Shown: positions 18,400 through 27,719, numbered from the stretch's first letter. The stretch is 64,000 bases of DNA from Butyrivibrio sp. AC2005 (GCF_000424145.1 NZ_KE384140.1:47615-111614); one strand, 5' to 3'. Notes: generated from the letters alone by a model not told the origin. Translations and numbers: made by a program.

Positions 18400-20616
18400 A
18401 TGGAAGGATCAATACAAACACTAAAATACCGCGCAGAAGAAATACTTGAAGCGCTCACACTCGATGAAAAGCTTGGCATGATTCACGGCAATGAACTTTT
18501 CAAGACAAAGGGCGTTCCTCACATGGGAATACCGCCACTTGTTATGTCTGATGGCCCCATGGGAGTGCGTGCCGAGTTCCATCCCACTGAGTGGATACCT
18601 GTGGGCAACACGGATGACTACGTGACCTATCTTCCCTGCAACAGTGCAGTGGCAGCAACCTGGAACAGAAATCTCGCAGCCAGAACCGGTAGCGTTCTTG
18701 GAAGCGAGGCAAGAGGCCGAAGAAAGGATGTCATCCTTGCTCCCGGTATGAACCTAAAGAGATCACCTCTCTGCGGAAGAAACTTTGAATATTTCAGCGA
18801 AGATCCCTATCTGACTTCTGAACTTGCAACGGAGTATGTAAAGGGCGTTCAGAGCTGGGATGTGGCAGTGTGCCTTAAGCACTTTGCCCTTAATCATCAG
18901 GAAACTATGAGACTTGAAGTGGATGAAGAGATTGATGATGAAGTTCTTCGCGATTTATATCTTCAGGTTTTCAAGGATGTCATCGACAATGCAAATCCAT
19001 ACAGCATAATGGTTGCCTACAATAAGTTGAACGGCGAATACTGCAGCCAGAGCAAGTATCTGCTCAACGATATTCTCAGAAAAGAGTGGGGATACGAAGG
19101 CTTTGTGGTTTCAGACTGGGGCGCTGTTCATGATACAGTAGCTGCTGCCGAGGCAGAAATTGACTGTGAAATGTCTGTGACGGACGATTTTGATAATTAC
19201 AAATTCGCGGATCCTTTAAAGGAGAAAATCCTTAGCGGTGAAATCGATGAAGCTTTGATTGATAAGAAGGTTATTCACATACTTATCCTTATGCTTCGTC
19301 TTAACATGCTGGATGAGGATGTGATGATAAGAAAAGATGCATCCTATAACTCCTTTGCAGCAAGACAGGACTGTCTGGATATCGCCCGTGGCAGCGTTGT
19401 TTTACTTAAAAACGAGGACAATACTCTGCCTCTTACACGCTACAATATTAAGAATAAACGAATTCTTGTTATCGGTGAGAATGCAAACAGAATTCATTCA
19501 AATGGTGGAGGAAGTGCGGAAATCAAGGCCCTTTATGAGATTTCTCCTCTCATGGGATTAAAGTCACGCCTTGGAGGCTCTGCAGAAATCGACTATCTGC
19601 GTGGCTATGCAAGCACAATCGTTGAGAATTCCACTCCTAACGGAACTAACTGGCAGGCGTTAAGCCTTGAGGATGGTGGCGGAAAAACCGCGGAGGATGT
19701 AGACGGAAGCGGAAGTGCAGATTGTTCCGTAGACGCAAGTGTTGATGGCAACAGCTGTGAAGACGGAAGTGCTGTTGGCAATAGTTGTGAAGACGGAAAT
19801 GCTAATGTCAACAGAAATGCTGATGGCTCAGCTACCTGGAAGAATCTTGCAGAATACAGGAAGCATCTGCGTGAGGAGGCTCTTGCAGCCTGTGAGGAAT
19901 ACGACCATATTATCTTTGTAGGCGGCCTTAATCACGATATTGATTCTGAAGGAATAGACCGTAAAAATCTTGATCTTCCTTATGAACAGAACGAGCTTCT
20001 TGAGGCACTTTTAGAGAAGCGTCCTGATACAATAGTTGCTATGGTCGGTGGCGGAGCTGTAGACATGACAAGATGGCTTGATAAGTGCAAGGCTCTTGTC
20101 TGGATGTATTATAACGGCATGGAGGGTGGAAATGCCCTTGCAGAGGTAATCCTTGGTGACATCAATCCCTGCGGCCATCTTCCGGAAACCTTCTATTGTA
20201 AGGCTGAGGATTCATCAGCAATCAGTGTTGGTGATTTCGGAGATGAGAAGCTGGTACATTATCGCGAAGGCTTCCATATTGGTTATCGCCACATTTATAA
20301 GGAGAAGATACCTGTACAGTTCCCCTTCGGATATGGAATCACCTATTCAGACTTCGAGATTTCAAATCCTTCCTACAACACCGGAAGACATGCTGTTAAG
20401 GGTAAGCTGACCAATAAATCAGATGTGGATGGCGCTGAGATTATTCAGGTTTATCGTCTTCCTGACGAGCAGCATGATTATCTTGAGCTTGTTGGTTTTG
20501 ACAAAGTATATCTTCGCGCTAATTCCGAGATCGATTTTGAAGTGAATGTCCGCGACAGAGTTGGAATCGGTAAGTACGCTGTGGGATTTAACAGTGCGGA
20601 GTTGATTGAGATTTAA
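18400..20616 (+). CDS. GH3 beta-glucosidase with a low-complexity insertion
   Basis: 738 residues, no signal peptide. The (beta/alpha) barrel carries GMIHGNE and SDGPMGVRAE at the start, KHFALNHQE (~165), and the nucleophile D239 in GFVVSDWGAVHD. The second domain begins near VVLLKNEDNTLPL (~340). Between the GENANRIHSNGGGSAEI block and the EEYDHIIFVGG block lies an Asp/Ser/Asn/Cys/Gly-rich insertion (about residues 425-485) containing approximate 10-11-residue repeats of the type VDGNSCEDGSA. A fibronectin-like domain closes the protein. It hydrolyses beta-glucosides from the non-reducing end, the last step of cello- or xyloglucan-oligosaccharide use. The ribosome binding site GAGGGC overlaps the GH42 stop. 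Confidence 0.92.
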   Translation: MEGSIQTLKYRAEEILEALTLDEKLGMIHGNELFKTKGVPHMGIPPLVMSDGPMGVRAEFHPTEWIPVGNTDDYVTYLPCNSAVAATWNRNLAARTGSVLGSEARGRRKDVILAPGMNLKRSPLCGRNFEYFSEDPYLTSELATEYVKGVQSWDVAVCLKHFALNHQETMRLEVDEEIDDEVLRDLYLQVFKDVIDNANPYSIMVAYNKLNGEYCSQSKYLLNDILRKEWGYEGFVVSDWGAVHDTVAAAEAEIDCEMSVTDDFDNYKFADPLKEKILSGEIDEALIDKKVIHILILMLRLNMLDEDVMIRKDASYNSFAARQDCLDIARGSVVLLKNEDNTLPLTRYNIKNKRILVIGENANRIHSNGGGSAEIKALYEISPLMGLKSRLGGSAEIDYLRGYASTIVENSTPNGTNWQALSLEDGGGKTAEDVDGSGSADCSVDASVDGNSCEDGSAVGNSCEDGNANVNRNADGSATWKNLAEYRKHLREEALAACEEYDHIIFVGGLNHDIDSEGIDRKNLDLPYEQNELLEALLEKRPDTIVAMVGGGAVDMTRWLDKCKALVWMYYNGMEGGNALAEVILGDINPCGHLPETFYCKAEDSSAISVGDFGDEKLVHYREGFHIGYRHIYKEKIPVQFPFGYGITYSDFEISNPSYNTGRHAVKGKLTNKSDVDGAEIIQVYRLPDEQHDYLELVGFDKVYLRANSEIDFEVNVRDRVGIGKYAVGFNSAELIEI

Positions 20617-20662
20617 ATTTGTGCCTGTCTCTTAAGGGTTTTCCTTGATCAGACTAAATAGC

Positions 20663-20706
20663 TGCCTGTCACTCTTGAGTTTTTCATGAGGGGCAGGCAT
20701 TTCTTA
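20663..20706 (+). terminator. Terminator after the hemicellulose locus
   Basis: TGCCTG (20663-20668) pairs with CAGGCA (20694-20699), with a partly paired CACTC/GAG interior, followed by TTTCTT. Confidence 0.65.
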
Positions 20707-21348
20707 TGCTTCTTGCATTTAATTACCAATGATAAGCAGGCACTGATAGATGGTTGTTATTCCAAGTAGTGCCCTATAGCTGGATTTGCTCATGATAGGG
20801 TAGCTATTAAGTGAGTGAGTTGTAGATGGTTATTCGGATTTAGTAATAATAAAGCAGATCGATGCAAGCGAGTTTTTGTAGGGTAGCCCGATATGGTTAT
20901 ATTAAGCTAGATTGACGTAAGTGATTTTGAGCCCGTAGCCCAATGGGGGTTAGATGGCGGAAATTGACTGATGCCATTTGGACTGCGGGAGCTTGCTATA
21001 GAAATGAATTCAGTCAATTCGCGAACAAATTAGTGAAAAGGTGTAACGGTATTTTAGGGTGGTAAAGCAATAACAAATTATTAGGGGATATAGACTGAAA
21101 AGTGCTAATACGCGGGAAATACCTAATTGAGAGAAATTAGTCAATTCGCGAACAAATTAAGAGATTGGTGTAAGGGCTGTTTTTTATGGTAGCCCAAAAA
21201 GCATTTTGAAGATAGGATTGACTGAAATGCCCTATGTACGATTGGAAATTAACTTTTTGTCATACGTCAAAGTTAATAAAAAAGAAAGCGTTGACGTAAG
21301 AGGTATTTTTCAGTTAGCCCAGAATTATCAAAATGGCAAGGATAGACT
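20707..21348. repeat. Intergenic repeat tract R2 (TTCGCGAA family)
   Basis: Gene-free. It holds reverse-orientation units around 20968-21030 and 21092-21157, each ending GTCAATTCGCGAACAAAT; TTGACGTAA at 20912-20920; and an inverted pair TACGTCAA (21263-21270)/TTGACGTAA (21291-21299). GTAGCCC appears at about 20883, 20936 and 21189 where R1 has GGTCTACC. A 66-codon open frame across 21206-21406 lies inside repeats and is not believed to be a gene. Confidence 0.75.
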
Positions 21349-21590
21349 GAATTGTTCGCGAATCTCCCTGGCACAAACCGGAACTATAATCCCGCAGAGG
21401 AAGTAATATAGAATTGTTCGCGAACCTCCCTGGCACAAACCGGAACTATAATCCCGCAGAGGAAGTAATATAGAATTGTTCGCGAACCTCCCTGGCATAA
21501 ACCGGAACTATAATACCGCGGAGGAAGTAATATAGAATTGTTCGCGAACCTCCCTGGCACAAACCGGAACTATAATACCGCAGAGCAAAG
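21349..21590. repeat. Tandem array, 4 x 62 bp, each with GTTCGCGAA
   Basis: Units start at 21349, 21411, 21473 and 21535 (exactly 62 bp apart) with GAATTGTTCGCGAACCTCCC, then GGCACAAACCGGAACTATAA, CCCGCAGAGG and AAGTAATATA. The copies differ at only a few bases. Each contains the palindrome TTCGCGAA. No variable spacers. Confidence 0.96.
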
Positions 21591-21619
21591 AAACAATAAG
21601 TTCTCTATACCTCAAAACT

Positions 21620-21657
21620 ATAGATTTCCGTTTTCATGAGGAAAAACAGGAATCTAT
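21620..21657 (+). promoter_or_regulatory. Strong hairpin in the leader of the PHP gene
   Basis: ATAGATTTCC-g-TTTTC-atgag-GAAAAAC-a-GGAATCTAT forms a long imperfect palindrome 115 bp before the PHP gene. No T-run follows, so it is not a standard terminator; it could be a leader RNA structure or an operator. Confidence 0.45.
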
Positions 21658-21772
21658 GGTAAATTCTCAAAAATCTGCTATCATGTAGTAGAAAAAACAG
21701 CAATTCAATTTGCTGGTTATTACTAAAACAATGTATCAGCAATAATTTGAATATCCAATCCAAGGGGGCTAT

Positions 21773-22588
21773 ATGCTAAGTATCAAATGTGATCTGCATA
21801 CACATACGCTTTACTCTGCGCATGCATATTCAACAATAGAGGAAAATGTACGGGAAGCTGAGGAAATTGGGCTTGAGCTTCTTGCAAGCACCGACCACTT
21901 CAGCTCAATGGTAATTGCTGAGGATGAAGATCTACGCTCATATCAGTTCTTTACCAATCAGGGATGCTGGAAGAGAACCTGGCATGGAGTTAAGTTGCTT
22001 AGAGGTTGCGAAGTAGATATAGTAAATCCCGACGGATACCTGTTTGGAATGGGACTTCCAATAAAAAGATCAATAGTAGGTGATCCATACAAGGACGATA
22101 AGGATTTGTTCTCGAGGACCACTGAGAAACTTGATTTCATAATAGCCAGTGTTCACGGAAAATGGGGACTTCAGGGAATAACCAAAGCACAAGCTACACA
22201 GATGTATATTACAGTTCTTGAGGATCCAAGAATACTGATGCTTGGACATATAGGAAGAGCAGGAATTCCTTTCGAGACCGATGAGGTCCTCCTTAGGGCG
22301 AAGGAACTGAATAAACCAATAGAAATAAATGAGCACAGTGTAATATGGAGCGGAGACATTGCTGAAAGATGCAAGGAGATTGCAGTAAGATGCGCGGAGC
22401 TGGGGACTTCGATCTGCGTAAATACTGATGCTCATATTGCAACAGATATAGGAAGATTTCCTACAGCAATCGAAATGCTGGAGGAAATACATTTTCCGGA
22501 GGAGCTTATAATGAACCGCGACAGCGATAGCTTCTTAAAGCAATACTACGCTGCGGGATTCAGACATATAGAATTTGGCGAGGATTAA
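21773..22588 (+). CDS. PHP-domain phosphatase (YcdX-like)
   Basis: 271 residues. The PHP metal-binding motifs are visible: DLHTHTLYS at residues 6-14, STDHFS near 38, later SVHGKW, LGHIGRAG, INEHS and NTDAHIATD, giving the His/Asp set for a trinuclear metal site. It is close to YcdX-type phosphatases in order and length; the substrate is unknown. It lies 7 bp upstream of the ABC ATPase gene and is likely cotranscribed with it, so it may act on a phosphorylated sugar or signal linked to the transported substrate, though this is inference. Ribosome binding site AAGGGGG. Confidence 0.82.
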   Translation: MLSIKCDLHTHTLYSAHAYSTIEENVREAEEIGLELLASTDHFSSMVIAEDEDLRSYQFFTNQGCWKRTWHGVKLLRGCEVDIVNPDGYLFGMGLPIKRSIVGDPYKDDKDLFSRTTEKLDFIIASVHGKWGLQGITKAQATQMYITVLEDPRILMLGHIGRAGIPFETDEVLLRAKELNKPIEINEHSVIWSGDIAERCKEIAVRCAELGTSICVNTDAHIATDIGRFPTAIEMLEEIHFPEELIMNRDSDSFLKQYYAAGFRHIEFGED

Positions 22589-22595
22589 GGGGAGT

Positions 22596-23804
22596 ATGAA
22601 AATAGTTTTAGAGAATCTTACAAAGAAATTCCCAAACAGAGATAAAAAAATGAAGGAAGATGTCATAGCCGTAAACAGCTTTTCGCATGAAATAACTGAC
22701 GGAAAGCTGATAGGGCTTCTGGGCCCTTCCGGGTGTGGAAAAAGTACCGTTCTTAATCTTATCAGCGGACTTGAAAAGCCTACATCCGGAAAAATATTTT
22801 TCGGAGATGATGATGTAACAAATCTTCCTCCTGAAAATCGCGGAGTTGGACTTGTTTTCCAGAATTATGCGCTTTATCCGCACCTGAACGTAATGGAAAA
22901 TATCCGCTTTCCTCTTGAAAATCTGCGCGGAAAGGATAAGCTCACAAAAGATCAGATGGAAGTCAAAGTCCTTGAGACTGCAAAGCTTGTACAAATCGAG
23001 GGTCTTCTTGACAGAAAACCCGGAGAAATGTCAGGTGGTCAGCAGCAGCGAGTTGCTATAGCAAGAGCACTTGTAAAAAAGCCCCGTGTACTTCTTCTTG
23101 ATGAGCCACTTTCAAATCTTGATGCCAGACTTCGCCTGCAAACCAGAGAAGAGCTGAAGCGCATTCAGCTTGAGACAGGAATTACTACACTTTTCGTAAC
23201 GCACGATCAGGAAGAGGCGATGAGTATCTGTGACTCAATCGTTGTGATGAAGGAAGGCCGCATAATGCAGCATGGTGCACCTCAGGAGGTTTATGATCAT
23301 CCGCAGAATCTTTTCGTTGCAAAATTCCTTGGAACTCCTCAGATAAATGTATTTAAGGGGCAGATCCGTGATGGGGGACTTTTCATAGGAAAAGATCGTG
23401 TGATGGATGTGAATGCCACCGCTGCGAATGGGGCAAATGACAATCGGGTACAAAAGGAAGAAAATATCGACCGGGTACAAAAGAAAGAAAATAGCATCCG
23501 TATACAGAATAAAGAAAATGAAAAAACAGTAGCAAGAGATGTCTACGTGGCTGTGAGACCTGAGGGATTCGTTGCCGTATCGGATACAGATTTGAAGGAT
23601 ATCCTTCACTGCGATTTTATGAAAATGGAAGTCATGGGGCGTGACACCAGCATTATCTGTACCCACGAGGCTTTTGAAGGAACTGTCATCAGGGCAATTG
23701 TTCCTTCGGAATCAAGGCCACAATTCATAGGTGGTGAGGTTTGCTTTAAACTGAAGCCTTCCAAGGTGCATGTGTTTGATGCAGAGACGGAAGAGGTTTT
23801 GTAA
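22596..23804 (+). CDS. ABC importer ATPase, MsmK/UgpC type
   Basis: 402 residues. Walker A GPSGCGKST (~39-47), Q-loop VFQNYALYPH, signature MSGGQQQR, Walker B VLLLDEP, D-loop SNLDARLR, H-loop VTHDQEE. The C-terminal regulatory (TOBE) domain follows from ~240 and is interrupted by a lysine/glutamate-rich insert at ~290-322 made of three approximate 9-residue repeats (RVQKEENID, RVQKKENSI, RIQNKENEK). It energises sugar uptake with the permeases at 23849 and 24988, and as an MsmX-like ATPase may also serve the importer at 9690-14077, which lacks one. ATG 22596 follows AAGGGGAGT; an earlier in-frame ATG overlaps the PHP gene. Confidence 0.93.
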   Translation: MKIVLENLTKKFPNRDKKMKEDVIAVNSFSHEITDGKLIGLLGPSGCGKSTVLNLISGLEKPTSGKIFFGDDDVTNLPPENRGVGLVFQNYALYPHLNVMENIRFPLENLRGKDKLTKDQMEVKVLETAKLVQIEGLLDRKPGEMSGGQQQRVAIARALVKKPRVLLLDEPLSNLDARLRLQTREELKRIQLETGITTLFVTHDQEEAMSICDSIVVMKEGRIMQHGAPQEVYDHPQNLFVAKFLGTPQINVFKGQIRDGGLFIGKDRVMDVNATAANGANDNRVQKEENIDRVQKKENSIRIQNKENEKTVARDVYVAVRPEGFVAVSDTDLKDILHCDFMKMEVMGRDTSIICTHEAFEGTVIRAIVPSESRPQFIGGEVCFKLKPSKVHVFDAETEEVL

Positions 23805-23848
23805 ATAACAGACATCTATACAAAATAAATGATTTGGGTTGGGGAGCC

Positions 23849-24748
23849 ATGACTAATAAAAAACAAACTTTGACCGCTTGGCTGTGTTTACTGCCGGCAA
23901 TTATTTTCCTGGGGATTTTCCTGGTCTATCCCATGATAGACGTTTTCATATATTCATTTGAAGAGGGGTATAACTTTGCTTCTCAGAGCTACTTTGGACT
24001 TGGTAGCTATAACTATTCTTATGTGCTGCATGATCCGTATTTTATACAGGCTCTGAAAAATACCTTCATAATAGTTCTTATTACAGTGCCACTGTCGACG
24101 GGAATTGCGCTTATAATTTCACTTGCCCTAAGTTCTATCACTAAGCTCAGGGAGCTTTTTCAGACGATTTTTTTCCTGCCATACGTAACAAATACTCTGG
24201 CTGTCGGACTGGTTTTCATGATTCTTTTTCAGAAAACCGCATACACAGACGGAATGGTAAATGTACTGATAAATCTTTTTGGTGGTGAGAGCATTGATTT
24301 CATTGATGGTCCTTACCCTGCGAAAATGTTTGTAATGTGCTTTTACACTATCTGGGTGGTGCTTCCCTTTAAGATTCTTATTTTGACAAGTAATCTTGCG
24401 TCAGTTGATCCGATTTATTACAAGGCGGCGCAGATTGATGCAACTCCAAAATGGCGTGTTTTCTTTAAGATTACATTGCCTATGATTTCTCCCATGATTT
24501 TTTATCTGGCAATTACAGGCTTCATTGGCGCTTTCAAGGCATACAGTGACGAGGTTGCCCTTTTCGGAACGGACTTGAATGCAGCCGGTATGAATACCAT
24601 TGTTGGTTACATCTACGACATGCTTTACGGAAACAGCGGCGGGTATCCGTCATACGCGTCGGCAGCAGCTATCATACTGTTTGCAATTGTTTTCACGATT
24701 ACAGTGATAAATCTTTTGGTCAGCGAGAAGACGGTATATTATCAATAA
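23849..24748 (+). CDS. ABC sugar permease, MalF/UgpA type
   Basis: 299 residues with about six membrane segments; the first follows a short basic N-terminus (TNKKQTLTAWLCLLPAIIF). FFLPYVTNTLAVGL and the EAA-like loop YYKAAQIDATPKWRVFFKITLP are family landmarks. It pairs with the MalG-type permease downstream. Start ATG 23849 is set by TTGGGGAGCC just before it. The last codons (TAT TAT CAA TAA) are the first copy of a 32-bp tandem array that extends 175 bp past the stop. Confidence 0.92.
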   Translation: MTNKKQTLTAWLCLLPAIIFLGIFLVYPMIDVFIYSFEEGYNFASQSYFGLGSYNYSYVLHDPYFIQALKNTFIIVLITVPLSTGIALIISLALSSITKLRELFQTIFFLPYVTNTLAVGLVFMILFQKTAYTDGMVNVLINLFGGESIDFIDGPYPAKMFVMCFYTIWVVLPFKILILTSNLASVDPIYYKAAQIDATPKWRVFFKITLPMISPMIFYLAITGFIGAFKAYSDEVALFGTDLNAAGMNTIVGYIYDMLYGNSGGYPSYASAAAIILFAIVFTITVINLLVSEKTVYYQ

Positions 24749-24923
24749 ACCATTACTGAATAGAAAATATTATCAGCAGACTATGGCTGAATGAAAGTTT
24801 ATTATCAGTAAACGGTTCCTGAATGAAAGGTTATTACCAGTAAACAATTGCTGAATGAAAGGTTATTACCAGTAAACAATTGATGAATGAAAGGTTATTA
24901 CCAGTAAACAATTGATGAATGAT
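24737..24923. repeat. Tandem array, 6 x 32 bp, including the permease stop codon
   Basis: Units begin at 24737, 24768, 24800, 24832, 24864 and 24896 with TATTAYCA; the later ones read TATTACCAGTAAACAATTG + ATGAATGAAAGGT. Unit 1 (31 bp) holds the last three codons and stop of the permease. Similarity between neighbouring units rises from 5' to 3', as expected for an array growing downstream of the gene. No spacers. Confidence 0.92.
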
Positions 24924-24987
24924 ATGCGAAAAATAGACAGTGGGAATATAAAAAGAATTATGCATATTTTTGAAAATGGAGTATAAA

Positions 24988-25863
24988 ATGTCAGATACTA
25001 AAGACTTGGAAAAAATAGAAAAAAGGGATAAGTCCATAAAAATAGTCAGGGGAGCGGCGCGTTATCTTTTCCTTACATTTTGGGCCCTGATAGTGCTTTT
25101 TCCTTTTTACTGGATGATAATTACATCCTTCAAAAGTTACAGCTCCTACAACAGTGAGTATGTCCCAAGACTCATAATAACCTCACCTACACTACAAAAT
25201 TACGTCAGTGCTTTTACAGAGGTTTCGTTAGGAAGATACCTTATCAATACATTTATTTTCACGGTGATTACAACGGCGATAATGCTCGTGATTGTTGTGC
25301 TTTCCGCCTTTGCTTTTTCACGACTGGAGTTTCCCGGAAAGAACATTGTGTTTGCACTCTTTTTATCACTGATGATGATTCCTAATGAGCTCGTTATCAT
25401 CACCAATTACGTGACAATTACTGATCTGGGACTTCGTAATTCATTCCCCGGTCTCGTGCTTCCGTCCGTGATTTCGGTTTTTTATATTTATCTATTAAAA
25501 GAGAATTTTGAGCAGATTCCCGATGAACTCTACAAGGCTGCAAAGGTTGATGGAACAAGTGATATGAGGTATCTGCGCCGCGTCATGATTCCTATCGCAA
25601 AGCCGACAATTATAACTATCATAATCTTGAAGGTTATCGAGTGCTGGAATTCATACGTCTGGCCGCGCCTTATTACTGATGATGAGAGCTATTTTCTGGT
25701 ATCAAACGGAATACAGGAGATTCGTGAAAACGGATTCGGTCGTGAAAATATTCCTGCCATGATGGCTGCTGTTGTGGCAATTTCAGTGCCGCTTATGGCA
25801 TTGTTCCTTATTTTCAGAAAAAAGATAATGGCCGGTGTTGCAAGAGGAGGCACCAAGGGATGA
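24988..25863 (+). CDS. ABC sugar permease, MalG type
   Basis: 291 residues: a charged N-terminus (DTKDLEKIEKRDKS), TM1 ~28-48, then five more segments. Family features are SFKSYSSYNSEYVPR, AFSRLEFPG and the EAA loop ELYKAAKVDGTSDMRYLRRVMIPIAKP (shown here to mark the segment near residue 180; core residues E-A-A-D-G). ATG 24988 follows ATGGAGTATAAA. Its stop overlaps the next start by 4 bp (ATGA). Confidence 0.92.
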   Translation: MSDTKDLEKIEKRDKSIKIVRGAARYLFLTFWALIVLFPFYWMIITSFKSYSSYNSEYVPRLIITSPTLQNYVSAFTEVSLGRYLINTFIFTVITTAIMLVIVVLSAFAFSRLEFPGKNIVFALFLSLMMIPNELVIITNYVTITDLGLRNSFPGLVLPSVISVFYIYLLKENFEQIPDELYKAAKVDGTSDMRYLRRVMIPIAKPTIITIIILKVIECWNSYVWPRLITDDESYFLVSNGIQEIRENGFGRENIPAMMAAVVAISVPLMALFLIFRKKIMAGVARGGTKG

Positions 25864-27719
25864 TTGTGAATTTATTTGCGGGGTCTTTATGTAGGAAAAA
25901 AGATGCAAGAGTGCATAGAGATAAAGGATGGACAAGAGGCAAGGATAGCGACATAAAATGGCAGATGACTGGAAATAAAGATATTGTTGTATCTCAAGGT
26001 AGTGACAGAGAAAAAGATAAAGGATTATCCAAGTGTGCTGACAGAGATAAAGGATTATTCAAAGGTAGTTATATAGATAGAGAATTACCTAAAGGTAAGA
26101 TAAGAGATGAGAGGGTACGGAAAAGACTCATGGCAATTGGAGTGGCTTTAACTCTTGTCTGTAGCTCCCTATCACTTACCGGATGCCATGGGAGTAAGGA
26201 AGAGCGAGGCTTTGACATACCCGGGCAGTTTGATGAATCCGCTAAATACGAAATAACCTTCTGGGCGAAGAATGATACAAATAAAACCCAGACAAAAATC
26301 TACGAAAAAGCGATTAGCGACTTTGAGAAGCTTTACCCGAATATTGACGTAAACATCAGATTATACACTGATTATGGCAAGATATATAACGACGTAATTA
26401 CAAATATTTCTACAGATACCACGCCAAATGTTTGTATAACTTATCCGGATCATATTGCGACATATCTGACAGGGGCTAATACGGTTGTGCCGCTTGATGA
26501 TCTTTTCATGGATGATAAATACGGGCTTGGCGGATCAGCGCTTAAGTATGAGGCACCCACGAAGGAAGAGATAATACCTGAATTCCTGTCAGAGTGTATG
26601 ATTGGTGAGAATCATTATGCTGTTCCCTACATGCGTTCCACAGAAGGCTGCTATGTTAATAAGGATTTTGTAGAGAAGCTGGGGTTTGAGATGCCTGAGG
26701 TTTTGACCTGGGATTTTATATGGGAGGTCTCTGAGGCTGCAATGGCGAAGAATGAGGATGGGACATTTAAGCTAAACGGGCAGAAGGTCCTGATTCCTTT
26801 TATCTACAAATCAACTGACAATATGATGATTCAGATGTTAAGGCAGCAAGGCGCAGATTACTCAGATTCCCTGGGGAATATCCTTCTGTTTAATGATGTA
26901 ACCAGGCAGGATCTTAAGACCATCGCGGGGCATGCTAAAACCGGTGCGTTTTCAACTTTCAAGATTTCCGGATATCCTGCTAATTTCCTAAATGCAGGAC
27001 AGTGCATTTTTGCTGTGGATTCTACTGCAGGCTCTACCTGGATGGGCACTAATGCACCCCTTTCAGACATAGCAGCGGATAAGATTGTTGATTTTGAGAC
27101 GGTGGTTTATCCAGTACCGCAGTTTGTGGGCGCGGATGGAAAAGCTAATATTGCCATGATTTCACAGGGTCCTTCAATCTGCATTTTTAATAAGAAGGAT
27201 CCTCAGGAGGTGCTTGCTTCCTGGCTTTTTGCGCAGTATATGCTCACAAATGAGGTTCAAATCGCCTATGCGGAGACGGAAGGTTATGTTCCTGTGACTT
27301 CTAAGGCTCAGAATTCTGCAGAATACCAGGACTATCTCTCAAGATCAGGGGAAGATAATTCAAAATATTACGATGTGAAGATAGAAGCTACCAAGATGCT
27401 TCTTGAGAATCAGCAGTACACCTTTGTTACAAATGTATTTAACGGCTCAGCCTCACTTCGCGACGCTGCAGGCCAACTTATTGAGAATGTCACCAAATCC
27501 GTTCGCAGAAAGAAGGAAGTTGATGATGCGTATATAGACAATCTTTACTCTGACACACGTAGTCTTTATCACCTTGACCAGAGCGGCGCTGTGAAGGCTG
27601 GCAAGGCTGAACTTGGACCACTCCCTGTGGAGTCACGGAGATTGTTGGAATTACTGGTATTAACATGGGTACTTATTGGAATTTATATTGTGCATTCAAG
27701 AAAAACCAAGGCGAGATGA
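25860..27719 (+). CDS. Sugar-binding lipoprotein with N-terminal extension and C-terminal membrane helix
   Basis: 619 residues from an ATG that overlaps the permease stop. The recognisable lipoprotein signal (RKRLMAIGVALTL... to lipobox LTGC) lies only at residues ~85-107. The first ~80 residues are a charged stretch with degenerate DKG/DRE repeats (DREKDKGLSK, DRDKGLFKG, DRELPKGK). An internal ATG near 26130 could be the true start but lacks a clear ribosome binding site and would remove the basic residues of the signal. The middle is a family 1 solute-binding protein (ITFWAKNDTN, CITYPDH). The last ~25 residues (LLELLVLTWVLIGIYIV then RKTKAR) form a membrane helix, unusual for such proteins. 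It is the binding component of the importer at 22596-25863. Confidence 0.82.
   Translation: MIVNLFAGSLCRKKDARVHRDKGWTRGKDSDIKWQMTGNKDIVVSQGSDREKDKGLSKCADRDKGLFKGSYIDRELPKGKIRDERVRKRLMAIGVALTLVCSSLSLTGCHGSKEERGFDIPGQFDESAKYEITFWAKNDTNKTQTKIYEKAISDFEKLYPNIDVNIRLYTDYGKIYNDVITNISTDTTPNVCITYPDHIATYLTGANTVVPLDDLFMDDKYGLGGSALKYEAPTKEEIIPEFLSECMIGENHYAVPYMRSTEGCYVNKDFVEKLGFEMPEVLTWDFIWEVSEAAMAKNEDGTFKLNGQKVLIPFIYKSTDNMMIQMLRQQGADYSDSLGNILLFNDVTRQDLKTIAGHAKTGAFSTFKISGYPANFLNAGQCIFAVDSTAGSTWMGTNAPLSDIAADKIVDFETVVYPVPQFVGADGKANIAMISQGPSICIFNKKDPQEVLASWLFAQYMLTNEVQIAYAETEGYVPVTSKAQNSAEYQDYLSRSGEDNSKYYDVKIEATKMLLENQQYTFVTNVFNGSASLRDAAGQLIENVTKSVRRKKEVDDAYIDNLYSDTRSLYHLDQSGAVKAGKAELGPLPVESRRLLELLVLTWVLIGIYIVHSRKTKAR

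Noticed and set aside
21206..21406. 66-codon open frame
   Set aside because: Runs through TTCGCGAA-family repeats and into the 62-bp array; no ribosome binding site.
21349..21590. CRISPR array
   Set aside because: Units are contiguous with no variable spacers and no cas genes are in the window; the same holds for the 27- and 32-bp arrays.
21620..21657. Intrinsic terminator
   Set aside because: The hairpin is strong but lacks a following T-run.
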